Source of the DNA: Deltaproteobacteria bacterium
GTDB lineage: Bacteria; Desulfobacterota; Binatia; DP-6
Length of the DNA stretch: 6,496 bases
Direction: 5' to 3'
Assembly: GCA_005879205.1 (NCBI GenBank)
Contig: VBLD01000179.1
Location: 1 to 6,496, forward strand
The notes beneath the pieces are model-generated. The model did no database searches. It had not been told where the DNA came from and saw only the letters and a list, made by a program, of their open reading frames with translations. Numbering within the stretch: position 1 is the first letter of the stretch; each line of letters starts with the position of its first letter. Below, one piece after another: positions 4,409-6,496 of the stretch. The position numbers and the translations under genes were made by a program.

Positions 4409-6496
4409 TCACTTCACGTTCTCCGGTGCCTGCCGCCGTTCGAGGACACGGGCATAGTCCTCGGGGTTGCGCCCGACGCGCGTGAGCCCGTCCACCAGCG
4501 CCTCGGCCCGCTCGGGGCTCTCCAGGAACGGGGACGCGTCCACCAGCACCTCGTCCGCCGGCGTCGCCTCCCGCTCGAGGACGGCGAACGTCTCGCGACT
4601 CGTCTCGGCGAGCCGGCGGGCGATGTCGCGCGGCATGTTGAACTCGACGATCATGTTGTCGTCGGTGTTGATCGGCGCGCCGCGCACGAGACGCCGGACG
4701 GCGTCGGGACCCAGATAGAAGGTCGCGAGGAAGTGCTCGGAACGGGTGAGGCCGATGCGGGCGGTCTCGGCCCGCGTCGGCTCGTACGCCCAGCGGCGGT
4801 CGAGCTCGGCCAGGTCGAGCCGGATCGGCTGCCGCGAGCCGAGGAGGATGCAATCGAGCGCGAACGGCGAGCCGAACACCAGGACCTCGGGGAAGACCGA
4901 CTGGAAGGTCGCGAGCAGCGACCGATAGGTCTCGAACGACATCTGATACGTCTGGAGCCATTGGGAAAACACGCCGTCCGGACGCAGCCGCCGCGCGGCG
5001 AGGCGGAAGAAATCCTGGGTGAAGAGGTTCGACACGCCGCTCACCCACGGGTGCGAAGGCTCGGAAATGATCACGTCGTAGCGGTCGTCCGAGGCAAGGA
5101 GGATGTGGCGCGCGTCGTCCTCGTAGAGGCGAAGCCGCGGATCGCGGCGGGGCTCGTGGTTGACGTGCGCGAAGAAGGCCGACGCCTCGACCACCGCCGG
5201 CTCGATCTCGACCGCCGTCACGTGCCGCACCGGCGCCTGCAGCGCCGTGCCGGCGCTCACGCCGCTTCCCCAGCCGACGAGGAAGACGTCGTCGACGCGT
5301 GGCGCGATCAGCAGCGGGACTTCGGCGACGAGGACCTGGGTCATCATGTCGTCGCGACGGTCGCTCGCGTTGACCCGCCCGTTGACGAAGAGCGAGCGGC
5401 GGCCGCCCTGGGTCCACCGGGCGACGGCGACGGTCGCCGTGGGGCCCTCGCGATGGTAGAGGAGCTGCGTCGCCGACCCGGCGAGCATGCCCTCGACGGT
5501 CGGCAGGTGCGGCTCCGAGACACCGGCGTCGAGCGCACGCTCCTGCCAGGCGGGTCCGGCGACGACACCGACGCCGACCGCCGCCGCGCCGGCGAGCGCC
5601 GCGGCGGGGAGCCATCTCCCGCCGACCACGAACGCGAACACCACTCCGATCGCCGCCGCGAGCACGGCGATGCCGAGGAGCGTGGCGTGTGATCCGACCC
5701 GTGGCACGAGCACGAAACCCGCGAGGACGGCGCCCGCGATCGCGCCGACCGTGTTGACCGCGTAGAGGCGGCCGACGATCCGGCCCGTGTCGCGGGCGGT
5801 GGGCGGGGCGGCGCCGATCAGCACGAGTGGCAACACGGTCCCGGCGGCGAGCACCGGGACCGCGAGCAGGACGAGCACCACTGTTGCGTTCAGGGCGACG
5901 GTCGCCCCGATCGAGCTCGGCTGCCAGGCCCTGAACAGCGCCACGTACCAGAACGGCAGCCGGGTCACGGCGTAGACGGCCGCGAGGAGGCCGAGCGCCA
6001 TCACGAGATGCATCACGGCGAGATCGGGCCGGACGTCGGCGGCGCGCGCGCCGCGGCGCGACGCCCAGGCGCTCCCCGCGCCGAGCGCCGCCAGGTAGGC
6101 GAGCAGCACGGTACTGAAGGCGTAGGTCGTCGAGCCGACGATCAACACGAGGACGCGCGTCCATGCCACCTGCGTGGCGAGCGACATGAACCCCGAGCCG
6201 AGGGCCGCCGCGAGGAGCAGCCGGCTCGGGCGGTACGCCGGTCCGGCGGGCCCCTCGGCAGGAGGCGCGACCGGCGTGAGACGCGGCAAGCAGAGGACGG
6301 CGAGGCCGATCGCGACGTTCAGGGCCGCGCCGGAAACGATCGTGCCGCGGAGCCCGAGCATCGGCATCAGGACGAACCCGCCGGCCGCCACCCCGAGCAC
6401 CGCTCCCGCCAGGTTCGCCGTGTAGAGCCACGCCGGCGTCAGCCGAGCGCCGCGCACCGCCGCCACGTAGTCGGCGAGGAGCGGCAGCGTCGCGCC
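4409..6496 (-). CDS. Membrane-fused spermidine-synthase-like protein (5' end outside the window)
   Basis: This long protein has an N-terminal multi-pass membrane half and a C-terminal SAM-fold half. The frame is open to the right edge (GATLPLLADY before the GTG at 6466), so the start is missing. Counting from that GTG as residue 1, hydrophobic segments lie at about 12-38, 41-60, 83-110, 113-134, 149-168, 188-218, 234-255 and 263-303. The soluble domain (about 326-545) has GWGSGVSAG (398-406, the SAM/dcSAM loop), VEIEP (419-423), DDAR (450-453), and ISEPSHPWVSGVSNLFT (467-483). This order fits polyamine-synthase-like proteins that are fused to a transporter-like membrane domain. A tail of about 140 residues follows. 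The catalytic Asp block of true spermidine synthases reads Ser-Glu-Pro here, so aminopropyl transfer is not assured. It converges with the amidohydrolase gene and shares no operon with it. The architecture is confident; the reaction and any transported molecule are unknown. Confidence 0.88.
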   Translation of the reverse strand, partial: GATLPLLADYVAAVRGARLTPAWLYTANLAGAVLGVAAGGFVLMPMLGLRGTIVSGAALNVAIGLAVLCLPRLTPVAPPAEGPAGPAYRPSRLLLAAALGSGFMSLATQVAWTRVLVLIVGSTTYAFSTVLLAYLAALGAGSAWASRRGARAADVRPDLAVMHLVMALGLLAAVYAVTRLPFWYVALFRAWQPSSIGATVALNATVVLVLLAVPVLAAGTVLPLVLIGAAPPTARDTGRIVGRLYAVNTVGAIAGAVLAGFVLVPRVGSHATLLGIAVLAAAIGVVFAFVVGGRWLPAAALAGAAAVGVGVVAGPAWQERALDAGVSEPHLPTVEGMLAGSATQLLYHREGPTATVAVARWTQGGRRSLFVNGRVNASDRRDDMMTQVLVAEVPLLIAPRVDDVFLVGWGSGVSAGTALQAPVRHVTAVEIEPAVVEASAFFAHVNHEPRRDPRLRLYEDDARHILLASDDRYDVIISEPSHPWVSGVSNLFTQDFFRLAARRLRPDGVFSQWLQTYQMSFETYRSLLATFQSVFPEVLVFGSPFALDCILLGSRQPIRLDLAELDRRWAYEPTRAETARIGLTRSEHFLATFYLGPDAVRRLVRGAPINTDDNMIVEFNMPRDIARRLAETSRETFAVLEREATPADEVLVDASPFLESPERAEALVDGLTRVGRNPEDYARVLERRQAPENVK
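5645..6427 (-). repeat. Internal duplication in the membrane half of the spermidine-synthase-like protein
   Basis: Copies are encoded at 6427-6305 and 5767-5645. Each begins LY-x-x-N-x-x-GA, continues with GFVL-x-P-x-x-G and ends in AIG. Aligned without gaps over 41 residues, 18 are identical. Each is preceded by a G-x-x-LPL segment about 23-25 residues upstream, so the two membrane units share a plan, as in two-fold transporter folds. Confidence 0.65.

Noticed and set aside
4319..5692. Plus-strand open frame of 457 residues opposite the spermidine-synthase-like gene
   Set aside because: It has Arg/Glu/Asp-rich composition and no domain, while the minus strand carries SAM-fold motifs and membrane segments.
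6039..6054. Perfect 16-bp palindrome of alternating G and C
   Set aside because: It is inside the coding region for an Arg/Ala-rich loop of the membrane protein; composition explains it.

Overview
The window is a high-GC stretch of bacterial chromosome. Third codon positions are almost always G or C in the real genes, so long mirror-frame open frames are common and were discarded. The gene types (a monohaem cytochrome c, a D-aminoacylase-like amidohydrolase, a membrane-fused spermidine-synthase-like protein) fit an uncultivated soil or sediment lineage of the Rokubacteria/Methylomirabilota, Binatota or Desulfobacterota/Myxococcota kind. That is a guess from style, not from a marker gene. No RNA gene, CRISPR array, insertion sequence or integrase is visible.

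Layout. (1) 1-1711, plus strand: the 3' part of a calcineurin-like metallophosphoesterase, followed 13 nt later by a secreted monohaem cytochrome c whose C-terminal part resembles SoxA/TsdA-type cytochromes. The spacing and a good ribosome binding site suggest one operon. (2) 1763-2465, plus strand: a small nucleotidyltransferase of the GG...DxD (AbiEii/MNT-like) type, followed after a single base by a 75-residue basic protein. This looks like a two-gene module and is a candidate toxin-antitoxin pair. (3) 2466-2587: 122 nt without a plus-strand gene. On the minus strand it carries a short coding-like tail that may be a gene remnant. (4) 2588-4288, plus strand: a 566-residue amidohydrolase of the N-acyl-D-amino-acid deacylase class, subtype with GNCGFGFAP. 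(5) 4289-4408: a convergent intergenic region with a hairpin. (6) 4409-6496, minus strand: a multi-pass membrane protein fused to a spermidine-synthase-like SAM-fold domain, running off the right edge.

How they fit together: only the first pair and the second pair look functionally linked. The amidohydrolase and the spermidine-synthase-like gene are convergent and need not be related. Points worth a second look are the phosphoesterase/cytochrome pairing, the nucleotidyltransferase with its internally repeated small partner, the amidohydrolase lacking the usual two middle histidine ligands, and the clear internal duplication in the membrane half of the last protein. None of these proves a new system from sequence alone.
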